Translations under genes and position numbers: made by a program | The notes under the pieces: generated by a model | Told to the model about the DNA's origin: nothing | Seen by the model: the letters and a program-made list of their open reading frames with translations, nothing else | Databases searched by the model: none | From: Trichinella spiralis | Lineage: Eukaryota; Nematoda; Enoplea; Trichinellida; Trichinellidae | DNA: 64,000 bases | Direction of reading: 5' to 3' | Assembly (NCBI GenBank): GCA_000181795.3 | Contig: CM012955.1 | Coordinates: 7,069,860 to 7,133,859, forward strand | In this document: piece after piece, positions 1-13,275 of the stretch | Layout of the letters: every line of letters starts with the position of its first letter | Position numbering within the stretch: position 1 is the stretch's first letter

Positions 1-359
1 AGGTGACGACAGGGTGGAATCGGCTCGTCAAGTACCGTGCACACAGGCGCGTACATTGTGCACAGAAAAAATTTCAAATCTGGACTGCAGCGCACCTTGA
101 CAAGCGGAAAAAACTGATGCACTTCCAATCCGGCATCTTCTTGTTTCGGATGGTTGAGCAAGTTGGGAAATATTGTCATATTATATTCAATATCTTGACA
201 GAGCGGAATTGTGATCGGTTCGCAGCGAGGGTTCAAAGGCGCGCCAGGGCCACCGTGGTTGTGAACTGGATAATGGTCACTGACGACCAGGTCAGGGCTG
301 ACTTGCCGCCACGCCGACGCGACCGACGAAATCAAAGAGCAAATGAAAAATATGCGCAT
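1..359 (-). CDS. fz: Frizzled receptor, first exon (partial, runs off left edge)
   Basis: Seven-pass Wnt receptor; only the N-terminal part is in the window. Read on the minus strand from the ATG at 357-359, which has an in-frame TAA four codons upstream. A hydrophobic signal peptide ([16 protein letters not shown]) comes first, then a short linker and the cysteine-rich Wnt-binding domain. The domain opens with [18 protein letters not shown] and includes [32 protein letters not shown] and MYAPVC, with the family's Cys spacing. An N-glycosylation site (NMT) lies where Frizzleds have YNQT. The wording is closest to the Fz1/2/7 group. The frame is open to base 1, so the rest of the CRD and the membrane domain lie outside. 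It is divergent from NOP58. Identity is firm; the subtype is inferred from the CRD alone. Confidence 0.93.
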   Translation of the reverse strand, partial: MRIFFICSLISSVASAWRQVSPDLVVSDHYPVHNHGGPGAPLNPRCEPITIPLCQDIEYNMTIFPNLLNHPKQEDAGLEVHQFFPLVKVRCSPDLKFFLCTMYAPVCTVLDEPIPPCRH

Positions 360-2115
360 CCCGCTCAATTATATCCCACTTGAGCACAACAGTTTCACCT
401 CACTTTTTCACCAACTTCAACTGAACAACACTTCAAACAAGCGCGGATACAACTGATTCGCTTCTCGGCAATTCGTCCGGCTTAAAACCAATACAACCAA
501 CCGAATTGAACTAAGCGACACCGCGCGGCGACCTAACTACCCACTACAGTATAAAACTCGCGCAAGTTCCATTTCAATTCACTGACCTGATACTGAAATG
601 CGTTTTAATTCAATTTACCTTATTTGAAAAACTTATTTGCACTTATATTAGAAATATTTTCATATAAAAAACACTAAACTGCTTTTAATTAAAGAAATTT
701 ACAAATAACGTAAAATCCGTTCATTTTGAAAATAAATTCATCAGACAAAAAAAGACTATTCAATTGCTTTTAAAAAATAATAATGCATCATGAATAATTG
801 TAAATTTAGCAAATTTGATATGAAAATTAAAACGAAAAAAAACAAACTTCAAACAGCAGACATGTGCGAACTTTTTTCTAAACTTATCGATTAATTCATG
901 TTGTTTTTGATCTTTTGGTATTGTAGGTATTTTTGTTTTACACGCTTATTCCAGAAAATTATTTCAATCACTGAATGAATTTCAATACAGTTGTACAACC
1001 GTTCTACAGTGGTGCTTTTACGATTCGTCAATTATAAAAAAAAGTATTATATGTAGCATATGTGATTAAAAAAATCAAAAGAAATCCAATCCAAAAAAAA
1101 TCATTCGTAAAATTTATTTTTGAACTGATTCTGAGCAATTTGCGTGCGATTCATTTCTGTCACTATTTACCAGATCATTTTAGGATGGAAAATATTAAAT
1201 TTTAAGTCATTAAAATTTCAATTTCATAATGATATTTATCGATTAAATTTTTGACACTTTACTGACAAATATACTCAAACTTGCTTTAACTTTTACTGTA
1301 GTCAAGCTGTTGCATCTTATAATAATCATTGATATAGTTGAATTGTGCTATTTATATTGTCCAGATATTGTAATAGTTGATATTTATAAATATAATCACA
1401 AATAACTTCAATTCATTCAACTCCTTTGCAATATTGAAAAATAATCTTGAAAGAACTACAGTAAGTGATATGAGCAAAATTTAAATTTAAAATGACTTTA
1501 AAGTGCTCATTAATTTAAAGTAATTGTATGATTGTTAATTCGATTTTTAAAAATTGAATAAATTGTATTTCTTTTGTAAAGAATTTTCATGTATACTGTT
1601 CTAGGATACGGTAATGAAGTCAGTCACACTTGTTAAGATTTCGCATTACGAGAAAGAGGAAAGCATTTAGAGGCGTTTTACTTAAAGGTTGTTAATTTTT
1701 ATGGAAATATGAATTTACAATTGTGAAATATTAAATAAAAACGTTTTTCGAGTTAATTCTCAGGTTTGATGTGTCGTCTCGATGATCTGTTTTCTTCTAT
1801 TGAATGTTAAATTTTTTACGCTTTTTAACTATCAATATCTTGAAAGTTTGTATAATTGAAAACAGATTGTGTAATTAATGTATATACTAATGGGAAAATG
1901 GAAAAATGTTTTCATTTTATAAAATTCCAATGAATTTGTTAACTGTTTAATAGTAATAAACTTTTTTTCGTAAACATTCAAAATGTTTATTTTTTTAGCA
2001 TTTCAATTGAAATAATTTCGCTATTTGAAACTGCAATCGTTTTAGACGTATTGTCTGAAGAAGCTTTTATTAAAATATTTTAAAGTTTGCTCGACTATTG
2101 CAGTGGCATCGCAGA
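360..2115. other. Intergenic region between divergent Frizzled and NOP58
   Basis: AT-rich DNA with no credible coding exon on either strand. The part nearest Frizzled (about 360-590) is richer in GC and probably holds its 5' UTR and promoter. The rest is low-complexity AT sequence that must also contain the NOP58 promoter. Confidence 0.5.
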
Positions 2116-5100
2116 ATGTTGTTATTGTATGAAACTGCAAGTGGCTATGCTATTTTCCGAGTAAGTTTATTTTAAATGGTTAACTTTTATTATCAGTTGT
2201 GAAGTTGAAAGGTTGAATATCAAATGAATTAGCAAAGGATAGAAGTGAGAAACGTTTCGAGCGTAGACAGTAGAACAGTATGTTCTTGAGATTATAGGCG
2301 CACTGAAGCAATTAACATTGTTTGCTTAGTTTTCCAATTCAAGATGTCAGTTGGTCATTTGAATTCTGCTATTCGCATCCGTCTTTTAATTTAAAGAATT
2401 TTCAAGTGTTTCAAAATATTCAGTGATTTTATCATATTGATCCCACTTCCAACATACAGATTGAAAGCAATGACAAGGCTTTGTTAAATTTTCCTGTCAT
2501 ATTTAAATACTTATTTGTGATAAATTTAATTTGGTTTTAAATTTCGTAAATTGATTGGTTTTTTCCGTTAGCGTGCTAAACTGCAAATGACACTTGGGAC
2601 GCTTCAATCGAACTTAGTAATTTATCATTTTCTGTCGTTGTTTGTTTGACTTGATTATCAAGACTTGACTGCGTCACTTTTAATCTTCTGCAGTTATTAT
2701 TATTCAATCGAATAAAATTGATTTTTCAAAGCATATTATTTTAAAGATTAATTTATTTGCATCTTATGACATAAAATTTATTTGGGCATATTTGTTTTGC
2801 TTTGAATGTAAAATGATAAAATTCTTATCAATTCTTTCTGAAATAATAATTTACAAGTGAATTTAAAAAATAAAGTTTACTCTTTAATTAAATTAAAGCA
2901 GTGAATGGTTTTTTTTCTATTTTCAAATTTGTTGAACATTTTATGAAAATAATTTTCAATTTTATTATTTTTTCCCCTAATAGATTTCGGAGAAATTCAA
3001 CTTGATGAAAGTTGACGATCTTTGGTCCGAGTTTGAATCGCCCGACAAAGCTCGACAATTGTACGTGATTTTCATTATTAAATTTTCATTCGGTAATTTC
3101 TTTTTTTTACATATTTTAGCGTGCAGCTTGTGAATTTCAGAAAATTCTCCGATGTTAATCAATCTTTGAAGTGTATGTGTTTTTTGATTTTAAAAAAGTT
3201 TATTTTTGTTTCACAAAATGAAATATTTCAGCAACGATGGATATTATGGAAAATAAATGCTCCAAACCGTTGAAAAAAGTCATAAAAAAGTTTGTGCTTC
3301 CTGAGATGCAGGAAAAGCTCGCTGTTGCTGATGCTAAGCTTGGCAATTTAATTCAGGTGCAATTTAATTCAGAAAAATGTACTGAAAATAAAATTATATA
3401 ATTTTTTAGGAAAAATTTCCTGGAATAAGTTGCTTGTCAAATTCGAAAATTACCGAATTATTTCGTGGTGTTCGATCCAATCTGAACGCACTGCTTGTCG
3501 ACATTCCACGCAGGGAACTTGAAAATATGGCAGTGGCTTTGGCTCACAAGTAGAGTTTGTTTGTTTATTTAATATTTTTTTTTCGTGATTTTGCTAAATT
3601 TTTGTTTTTAATCAGCATGTCGCGTCACAAATTGAAATTTACAGCCGAGAAAATTGACATGATGATTGTTCAAGCTATCGGTAATTATTTTATCATTTTC
3701 AATTTCCATTATTACAGTGGAAATTATATTATCTTTATATACTGTAGGTCTGCATGACGATCTTGACAGAGAATTGAACAATTATGCTATGCGATGCCGT
3801 GAATGGTATGGTTGGCATTTTCCAGAATTGGGAAAGTGTATCTCCGATCATTTGCTCTACGCACAGATAGTGGAACGAATTGGTATATAAATTAATATAA
3901 CTAAATCAGTGTATAATTTGGTGTTGACGAAACGGAAAAAGTATTCCGTATTATAATTATATTATTTTATTCATAAATCCAATCTGATTATTCAGTCAAA
4001 TTTACGCAATTGAAATTGTTCTTTTTTTTGGTTTCAGGGTTTCGTGAATGCGCGCCGATGACAAATCTTTCTGATCTGTTGAGTGAAGATTTGCAGAAAA
4101 AAGTGAAAAAAATGTCACTGCATAGTTTGGGCACGGAAATTTCTACTACTGATTTGAAGAGTATAAAGCTTCTTTGCAAACAGGTAGAAAAATTTTCATA
4201 TTTATCTTCACAGTTTGATTAATTAATTTCAGATAATTGAAATCAGCAAATATCGTACCGAATTGGGCAATTATTTGAGAGCTCGCATGTTTTCTTTGGC
4301 ACCGAATCTCGCCTCTTTGACTGGAGAGATTATTGGAGCTAGGTTAATTGCTCGAGCAGGTAAAATAACAACAATATGGTTTATTAATTTTTCTTCAGAA
4401 AAATATTTTTTATAATAAAAATTATTATTGTTATCTTTGTTTTTTTTGTTTTTCTCTTGTTTTAGGATCGTTACTGGGTTTGTCCAAAATGTCTGCGTCG
4501 ACAATTCAAATTATTGGTGCAGAGAAGGCGTTGTTCCGGGCGATCAAAACTAAACGCGACACTCCAAAATACGGCTTGATTTATCACGCGCAAATTATTT
4601 CAACCGTTCCGCAAAAATTGAAAGGAAAAGTAAGTTTTCTGTTTTTGCTGCTTATACAATGAAGTGAAAATTTTTGATAAAAAAAATGGATCCTATGTAT
4701 GTATGTATATTTTGCTTAGGTTGCCCGAATGTTGGCAAACAAAGCCTCTTTGGCTGTTCGCTATGATGCTTTATCAGAACACACTGATGATGGTGATATG
4801 AACATTTTGGGTTTGGAACAACGAGCCATACTGGAAAAACGTATTAAAGCACTAGAGACAGAAATTGTAGGAATTTTCAATATTCAAAACGCTCGAATAT
4901 TATTAATTTATACAAAAATTAAATAATAGACTCATCAAGCGACTAAAACGAAAAAAGTTCGTTTTAGAGAAACTCCGTCTATTATACACGGGTAAGTAAG
5001 TGGTGATGAGGGAGAGGGAGAATTAGAATAATTGTGAACGAATGGGGAGTTTGAATTTGGTGAAATTTTAATTTTAGCGGTGGCGAATTTTATGACACTA

Positions 5101-6703
5101 GTGCAGATTTTACATTACCACGTAAAAGGAAACATGAAAACGACAATGCTTCAGAATTTATCGAGACGAAGAAATTAAAGTTAACTTCAATTCTGAAGGG
5201 TAATTTGAAATTTCATTTTTCTTTTTCAAATTTGTTTCTATTTCTGAAAATGTATACTGTTTATTTCTAGATGAAAAAAAGGAACGAAGTAAAAAATTGA
5301 CTATTCAACAGCATCAACTTGCCGGTGATTATTATTTCAGTGTTATATCATTTTATTGCATTGATGATGAAATTTTGTTTACTGTAATTTCCAAATCATC
5401 TTTCTAGGGGAAGCTGAAGGTTATAAAGTTGAAAAGAAAATGAAAAAAGAAAAGCATTTGAAAGAAGGTTTGAAAATATTGTCTTTTGCAGAATTTTATT
5501 AATTTGGCATATCAAAAAAGTGTTTTTTTATTTTATGAATATTCAAATTATTCTGATGATTGTAGAAAGTGTTTTCATGGAGCAACCTGCAGTTGAAAGT
5601 TTCGTGGAACAGGAGGAGATGGTTGAGAGTAGTGTAATTGTTGAAGGTGTGTGAAATTTTGATTGAATTGAATCAAATGGGTTATATTTTTTTTTCATTC
5701 AGAGGATAACGACAAGAAGAAAAAGAAGAAGAAGAAGAAACGCACCTCTGACAGCGCAGACATCACATTAGAGTCTGTAGAGGCTCTTGGTGAAATTAAA
5801 ACCGAACCGCAGTTGGAGATTGTTCAAGACGTGAACGGTAAGAAATGATTAGTAATTATGCAAAGTGGATATGCATAAATAAGTGAATAATATGTATAAA
5901 ATTTACAATTGAAATGATGTAAAAATTTAAAATTGCTAAAGCAGATCCAAATGATTTGGAAAAATTATATGAGAATATGGTTTTTTATTAAAAATAAAAC
6001 TCTACATTGGAAAAATGATAAAAATTTTTTGATTGAAAATGATTTTCAGTAAAAAAGAAAAAAAGGAAACGAAAAAGTGGTGAAGAGATTGAATCAAGTG
6101 AGAAAAAAATCACTGTTAAAGAAGAAAAAGAAGAAAAACGAAAAGACGACGACGGCAACGTCGAGGAAGAAGATACTGATTTAAAAAATCTATCTCAAGA
6201 GTTATCAGGTAGATTTGAAAATTTGTAATGTTGAATGGATGAATTGTGAAATTTGAAAGATGTGATAAATTTTAGTGAAAAGTAAAAAGAAGAAGAAAAT
6301 GAAAAAGCATCAGATGGAAGAAGAAGAGCATGAAGCGAAAGAAGAACAGCATTTGTATGGGGAAGAAAGAGAAGAAGAAGAAGAAGAAACAGGAGAATCT
6401 AAATTGAATTTGTCTACACAGTCGAGTAGGTGGAATAATTCTAATTTTAAAAATATAAAATTTTTTTATTACATTATTAAGAATAATAATAAGAAAAAAG
6501 TCAGGAAAATTTGTAATTGATGAAATTGGACATATTTCGTTGATTGTCACTTTATTTATCCAATATCATAATAAATCATTGTTATTATTAGGTTGAATTT
6601 TAGCATTTTTGTGAAATATTAATTAATTAATTTTTTTGAAGTTGAGAAGAAAAAGAAGAAAAAAAAGAAAAAGAAGAACGACAGTGTAGTAGAAGTAGGT
6701 TGA
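2116..6703 (+). CDS. NOP58: NOP58, box C/D snoRNP core protein
   Basis: Core protein of box C/D snoRNPs, which guide rRNA 2'-O-methylation in the nucleolus. Twenty exons: 2116-2160, 2984-3060, 3120-3172, 3232-3356, 3410-3549, 3616-3680, 3748-3882, 4038-4183, 4233-4359, 4466-4629, 4720-4866, 4930-4991, 5078-5199, 5271-5324, 5408-5467, 5566-5646, 5703-5837, 6050-6208, 6276-6425, 6642-6703, giving 702 residues. The start [15 protein letters not shown] matches the family. Conserved blocks include [20 protein letters not shown] (about 210) and [20 protein letters not shown] (about 325), both in the NOSIC/Nop region. NOP58 rather than NOP56 is supported by SGDSTLP-like [13 protein letters not shown] (about 440). 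The C-terminal 270 residues are Lys/Glu-rich, clearly longer than in vertebrates (about 530 total). A splice at 6695 to a later exon near 6943 would change the extreme C-terminus. Confidence 0.95.
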
Positions 6704-8432
6704 TTGTCTGTTGTTTCTTTTGTTTTAATGTTGCATCAGTGTTTTTATTTTCATTTTTCATGAATTATAAATTTTTTTAAATTGTGATATAAATGAATAT
6801 ATATATGTGTGTGTGTGTGGTGGTATAAATTTAAATTTGTTGTTGTTTTTAAGGAATAAGATCGATGTAAAAATGATGAAAGGATTTGGTATGCATTTTG
6901 TTTGTCTGTGTGTATATGGAATATATTTTTTGTTTATTTTTTAGAAGTACAAAGAAGCAGCATTAAAAAAATACACGAAACAGATCTGTATCTATCTTCC
7001 TGTCTACTTGTCAGTCTGTCTGTCTGAAATAAAAATCTATTCAAAAGTTCAGTGTATTATTATTATTTACTGTTTGTTCGATATTGAAAAGCATAAGTAA
7101 AGTAGTTGTAGTTTAAAAAATTATCAGTTAGAAAATATAAAAATAGGATTGGATTAATTTTATGAACTGTTATTAATATAAAAAAAAGAATTAGTCAGTT
7201 ATTACGATTGCATGTGATTTGAAAGCAAAATTCAAATTTACATATACATGTATGATGATATCGATGAAAATTATTTAATGTGAATTTATGAATTAAAAGT
7301 AGTAAATTTTGTCAAAAATAAAAGAGAAAATTAATAACAGATATGAGTTATTTAATGAGAATTAATTGTAATAAAATTGTTATGATAAAAAGCAATGTGA
7401 AAAATTGTACAGTTTTGTATTATTAGTGATTTGTATGCAATTTCCGGAAGTGAACAAACAGTTCAATTGTTATAGTAGTAGTAGTAAGAGTAATTGAACC
7501 ATTTTGGAGATGAAACGGGGTAGATAGGAGGGGTATGCATAGTTTCTCAGGGTGAAAATTTCAAATTTGATTGATGATGGTCATTTTGATATGTGGTTCG
7601 TTGTCAAGTGGGGAGCAATTTCTCTTATCTTGTAGAAGGAAATTTCTCAAGCAATGGAGCTTCTGAAATAAAAAGAACAACGACAATGAGTAAGTAAGTA
7701 GTACTGCATAAATCAGCTTTTATTTCAGATTTTCAATTATATACTTTGTAGTTCAGGGTTGTCGTTGTGGTTGTTGTTGCTGCTGCTACTGCTACTGCTG
7801 CTGCTGCTGCTATTTCTGCTCTTGCTCCTGCTACTGACTGCCGTTGGCCAGATTTCTTTTATGCTCGGCTATGAATAAAACCCGACCGCCACCATGTCAG
7901 CGGCCATTTTGGAAAATCAGGTTTTCAATAGTAGGTACGTATTAGCCTTAACATGCGATGCCATTTCACGAGCATTCATTCCATTACATCTTCTCCTAAT
8001 AGGGATGTTAAAGTTGAAAGGCACAATTGTAGTGGGCAATTTTGATTAACCTGTACTCTGTAATTTTTACCATTTTATTGCCTAGATGTCTCTGCTGAAC
8101 GGATACTTTCGATTGCTAATTGGAAAAAGGTAAATTCAATTTCCTCCATCCATTTCTTTTTCTATCATTTTCAAATTTTGTCTGCTGTCTTTGTCTTTTT
8201 CTTTTCATCTCTTGTCTGGCTAGCATTCTCTGTCCCTGTCTCTTTTTCTTTGCTTGCGTTCCATTCGGTGATTAATGTTAAAAATTTAAAACGACATGTC
8301 AATTCACCGGCATACACTGGACAACTACTACGCCTTGTGACTATTTTTATTTCCTTGCAATTTATTGTGTTTTGTTGTTGTTATTTTTTTCTTTTTTTTT
8401 GCTTCTGATCAAGCATACTCAAATGAACTACA
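6704..8432. other. NOP58 3' region and candidate Wnt leader exons
   Basis: After the NOP58 3' UTR the DNA is AT-rich. A CTG/CTA-type triplet run lies at about 7774-7812. Two exon-like pieces precede the Wnt start: one ending at 7934 before a GTACGT donor, and 8086-8129 between a CCTAG acceptor and a GTAAAT donor. The first contains an ATG in good context (ccaccATGtc, 7894). If the two are joined, its frame stops within five codons of the junction, so they would form a 5' UTR with a short upstream ORF. Confidence 0.35.
7028..7033 (+). terminator. Probable NOP58 poly(A) signal
   Basis: AATAAA 325 bp past the stop, followed by AT-rich DNA. It is the first signal in a plausible position. Several later AATAAA copies exist, so the choice is an inference. 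Confidence 0.4.
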
Positions 8433-10532
8433 ATGTTTATGATTAAAAATGCAAATAGTTGTAATAAGCTTGCCTTTGTTATCGTAGCTATACTCGCCTT
8501 TACTTGGTAAGCAAATTTTTTAAATCTTCCATTTTCTACTAAATCACTTACAAATGGATTTTATTTATTTATTTATTTATTTATTGTCATTTGTAAATTT
8601 ATCTTAAATAATATCAACATACAATTTAATTTATTCAAATGATACAGTTTCAACATGTGGATTAAATTATGATGGAAATAGTTTTTATCATATTGTTCAA
8701 ATTTGATATGCTCGAAAAGGGAAAAAAATGAAATAAATAACTTTTCTTTTTTTTATGATTCCCACAGAATTGTTTTTTTTCAATTTTTCATAGTCAGATA
8801 GTCAATTGCATTACGGAGCTTGTTATGGAGCTACAAAATATACAATATCAACAATACGTTGAATCTATTTTTAATAGTTTTCCATTTTTGATTAATAGAC
8901 AATGAAACTATTTATATTATTTAAAAAAAGTTTAAAATAAGTTCGGCAAAATAGAATGAAAATTTTGAAACCAATTTCAATTGAAATTTAGCAAAAATTT
9001 TAAATTTTTTAAGATTCGCTTGGACAAATTTTTGATTGATTGAGTTTGCCTTTCATTCGTTCAATGTTTTATTCTAGTATTTTTCATTCTTATCTGATCT
9101 TTTTTGTTTTTAGAATAATTTAAACATATTTATTTCAAAATTATGTCGATTGTATTCGAATTTGAAATTATTTTTTAAAATACTCTCTTCCTTCAATTGT
9201 CATTATCTATTTTTTCTCTATTATTTATTCATAACAATAGCTTTTTGCATGATATGATATTGTATATGAATGTAGTGGAATAATATTAGTAGCCAAAATA
9301 ATGATTGATGGCTATTTTTGAAAGTCTCATTTTCACGTTATCACTGCTTATGCAGGGCTCACATGCTACCAAAAAGTTTGAGAAGACAACATTTCAAAGA
9401 TGCGTGGCCAAGAAAGGAAGAAGCATGTGCACCGGAGATATTGTCCATTCGACGCAATCGTCAATTGTTCGTCTTGTGCCGTCACAGACCCGTCCTCGCA
9501 AAATCTCTTCTTTCTGGCCTGAAAGAAGCTGTCCGAGAATGTCAATTTCAAATGAAGCACAATCGTTGGAATTGTTCGTTCGGTTACCATTCAATGGATT
9601 ATACTCTACTTGACAATCCACCAATATTGAATTTCGGTAATAAAATTGCTTGTTTCAATAAAAAATAATGAAATTGTTTTTTTTTTGCATATTCCTTTTT
9701 GCCCTGAAGGTTACAAAGAAACGTCATTTTTGGTGGCTTTATCTTCAGCCGGAGCTGCTTGGAGTGTAGCAAGAGCTTGTGCTAATGGACAGCTGACGTC
9801 GTGCACTTGCAACAATCGACAACATTCTAGCCAACAGGCGTGGAAATGGGGCGGCTGTTCGTACAGCATCAAATTTGGTCTGGTCAATTCGAGACGATTG
9901 CTTACATCGAAGCACAGTATTCACAAGGCAAACTTGTTGAAGCTAGTTTACAAGCATAATCTGAAAGCCGGACGAATGGTAAGCACATTTTGTATATTTT
10001 ATTTTGTAGAAGAGTGGAGAAAAAAGCAGAAATAGAAATTAAAATTTTCAATAATTCAACTTTTTTGTTTGAGGCATTGAAACGAACATTGAAACGAGAT
10101 TGCAAATGTCACGGTATCTCGGGAAGTTGTCAGATGAAAACATGCTGGAAATCTCCGGCCGAATTCCGCGAAATTGGAACCCATTTGAAGAAAAAATTAA
10201 GCCGAGCAATGTTCATATTGCAGAACCATTCGCCGAACGATTCACGCTACATTGCACAGCAGCTAAAAGCGGCCGAGCTTGTCTATTTTGAACAATCGCC
10301 AACATACTGCGAACCGTTGAGTCATATCCGTTCGGTGGGTACCAGGGGACGTATTTGTAGTGTGCGCAATCAAACTCACAGCTTTGCCGACTGTGAAATT
10401 GTCTGCTGTGGACGTGGATATTTCCACCAAGCGGAACTTGTTGTCGAAAATTGCAATTGCAAATTTCACTGGTGTTGTCAAGTGATGTGCGATAAATGTC
10501 GTCGGACCAATTGGATTTCCAAATGTCGTTAG
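8433..10532 (+). CDS. Wnt: Wnt secreted signalling ligand
   Basis: Lipid-modified secreted glycoprotein that binds Frizzled. Four exons: 8433-8506, 9356-9636, 9710-9978, 10074-10532, giving 360 residues, the usual Wnt length. Exon 1 encodes a signal peptide (KLAFVIVAILAFTW), and its phase joins exon 2 exactly. Family blocks in order are ECQFQMKHNRWNCSF, SSAGAAWSVARACANG, QAWKWGGCSYSIKFG, RDCKCHGISGSCQMKTCW, SVGTRGRICS, CCGRGYFHQAELVVENC and CKFHWCCQVMCDKC. The serine that carries the palmitoleoyl group (CHGISGSC) is intact. The C-terminal third reads most like Wnt4, but I would not assign a subfamily. The start is the first ATG in frame with the signal peptide; an ATG two codons later is also possible. 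It lies 8 kb from a Frizzled gene. Confidence 0.93.
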
Positions 10533-10929
10533 CAACATCTTGTCCATTTCTTCTTATCTATCACTACCGATCCCACAAATCATCACATACGCACACCTGT
10601 TCAAGGAATCTATTTTAAACAGTGCAAAGTCATATTAGCTTTCGTTTCTGTTTTTTTTCCTTTTATCAAACTTCTTCAAGAAAAATTATACCCTATTGAT
10701 CAACTTTTTATTCCTATATTACAACGCTTTTTTGATTCTTCGAAAAAAAATTTTCTTTAATTTTAAATTTTCACCTACATTCGTTCACATAGTCCATATA
10801 CGGATACGCTGTTCATATAGTTTGCATGATTTTTTGTAGAAAACTTAAAAAATGACTGTTCATTAATAAAAATACTTTTTCCATTTGAATTTTTACATGA
10901 AATTTAAAATTAAAATTAAATGAATATCA
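10533..10929. other. Wnt 3' flank
   Basis: AT-rich 3' UTR and intergenic DNA. No coding signal seen on either strand. AATAAA-like signals occur near 10865 and 10943. Confidence 0.4.
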
Positions 10930-11580
10930 GTGCCAATATGTTAATAAAATTGGTGAGCCGTTTTTTCAATATTAGACAAATGCCATTGACCATCTTTTGC
11001 ATTCATTTTCTCGCATCCATATTTCCAATTTCTCTTGCACAACACCATTTAGCCGCTCAACCGCACCTTGTTTTGAGAGTGTAGGGGGCTACCCGTGACG
11101 AGCTTCAACTCTGGCCAACATGTTTTGAAAATTCCCGACCGTTGTCGGATTGCAGAATGCCAGAAAGCTAAACAGATAAAAAGCCTAATGCAAAACTTCA
11201 TAATGTGATTCAAACAAGCCCTGATATATATATATTTATTTATTTATAATCATCATCAGGCATAGTTTGACCATTTATCAAGTCCACCTGGGCTCGTGAC
11301 ATCACATTTGTACTTGCCAGTGGTTTAACACTTGGCTTTTTGGGAGCTTTCTTGTTCTCTTCTTTTGGCATTCTTTACAAAACGTGAGATACAAATGACA
11401 CGCTTCCTGTATGACGCTGGTTCATTTATTCTGTGCTTCTCGATGCATCTTATTTCATCATACTTGCCCAATCAGATTAGTTTATTTTCCTTGCCGCTTT
11501 TTAAAACTTCATGCCAATTTTTAAATTATAATCAAGAACAAATTTTGGACCATCTGATTGGATTCACAAAATGTCAGTAA
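10930..11580 (-). mobile_element. Decayed transposon integrase (KRBA2/GIN-like DDE core)
   Basis: Read on the minus strand in shifting frames this matches an rve-type integrase in the correct N-to-C order. A degraded N-terminal zinc-binding remnant reads CKECQKKRTRKLPKS (about 11340-11385). The first catalytic Asp region follows, like RAQVDLI..MPD (about 11255-11305), then the second, LQSDNGREF (about 11130-11157). The downstream block resembles GAVERLN..EKLEIWMREN (about 11000-11080). Stops and frameshifts interrupt it several times, so it is a dead copy. The spacing resembles integrases captured by KRBA2/GIN-type genes and Ginger or Ty3-like elements. No terminal repeats were found. This is transposon-derived, not a host gene. 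Confidence 0.7.
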
Positions 11581-13275
11581 TTATTTAATCTCGCTGTGAA
11601 GTTGCATTCTATTCTTTTCTTTAATCAGAGCACAGAGCTTTTCTGCATACACAACCTTTTTATCTATTAGAACTTTAACAAATTTAGAAGTGGTCGACTT
11701 TTCCTTACATATAACTTTCGTAATGAATCTATTTAATGGCGCAAATTATTCGGACCGTATTTGAACCTAATTAATATACAACCCAATAAAATTGCCTGTT
11801 ATTCATATTAGGCAATCTTTTTGTTTATTATCAAGAATAGGCAATTTTCAACATTATGCGTAACATATATATCAAGAATAACCAAAAAATTATTGCAACA
11901 TATAATGCAATAAACCTATAACTAATTTCACTGGTAGGATGATAAGAAGTACTGCTTTGAATGATTTACAGTGCAGATAAGAATATGATCAACCTTTTGT
12001 TTTGTCTAAAGACATTATCGAATATTTGTTTTAAAGTGCAAAGATCTTTCCTCAAAATTTCATATTTATGCTAACCTACTCATTCGGTCAAGTAATGAAA
12101 ATGTTAATTATTATTATTATTAATTTTGATTTAGAAATGTGAATCTGATTTTGAAAGTATTGTTTACAGAAAAATGAGACGAATTGAAGAATCATCATGA
12201 AGCAGTGATGAATGAAGAAACGTGTAAGAAACTAATAAATTACTTGCAAAGCAATGTTTTCCTATGAATCAGCATGTAATAGTGGAGTAAATTGCAAAAC
12301 AAACAAGCACAGAAAGATGAAGATAAACATGGCAGATAAGCAAAGAAAATGAACTAATTTTTCAACAAAATCAAGATTGTTGAACAAATTATTCATGAAA
12401 ACAGGGTTTCCAAGTTCAGTTTTGAGCTTTAATAAATCAAATTTTCAGACGTGCATCGTTTTGATTTAAAGAGAAGATGGATGAGATTTTGAGAAGAATC
12501 ATGCAAATGCCAACAGGGCGACGATGATGAATCAACACATATGATAATGCACAAACAAAACGCACGTTCACATTAATTTCACCATTTATCATTGTTGTTG
12601 ATGTACTTTTCATCAGATAACAACAGCAACAACATGCTTATTATACAATCTGTGCAAAAACTTCACTGATTTTCCAGATAGATAAATAAATAAATAAATA
12701 ATATTCTTTCCTTCATCTTGTCTTCTATTACAAAAGTTTATGGACAATTTAAATAAATGAACAATTAATTACTTGTAATCTAATTTAAAAAGCAAAATCA
12801 GACTTGTTAACAAAGTGACAAATTTTGAATAAATGCTGTTCATAATTTTATATATTTATATTTTATTACTTCAGGAGACATTCAAGCTGCAAACAACAGT
12901 GATGTATAATAAAACTGAAAATGAAAGTGAATATAAAAATGGCTAGCAAATATTCATCATCGAAATTCGTGACTACATGATAAATTAAAAGTTCGTTATG
13001 CTTTATGACAAAAATTTATATTAATTCTTTTGCTTATACAAGCAAACAGATTTTTTCTTCCAACACAGACTAACAAGCGAGGCAAGTAGCAGTAGTAGCA
13101 CATGAAGCGGAAGTTGCTATCAGCAATTTTAAACTGTGAATACACATAATTTTGAAAAAAAGAACATCAGACGAAATAAGTTGACGAGACGAAAAAAAGA
13201 AAGAAGAAATAGAAAAACCACTGGCAGAAAGATTGTTGAAAACAACGAAGCCTGCACTGGAGGAATGCTTTACTG
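11581..13275. other. AT-rich intergenic DNA
   Basis: Low-complexity sequence with short microsatellites, such as the AAAT run near 12685-12702. I see no exon with a supported frame. It probably contains the 3' UTR of the minus-strand EF-hand gene on its right side. Confidence 0.4.

Noticed and set aside
3-383. Plus-strand 126-residue open frame at the left edge
   Set aside because: It is the shadow of the Frizzled first exon on the minus strand, which carries the conserved cysteine-rich domain and a signal peptide.
4994-5077. Possible box C/D snoRNA in a NOP58 intron (GTGATGA motif)
   Set aside because: A C-box-like motif is present but no D box or terminal stem pairs with it.
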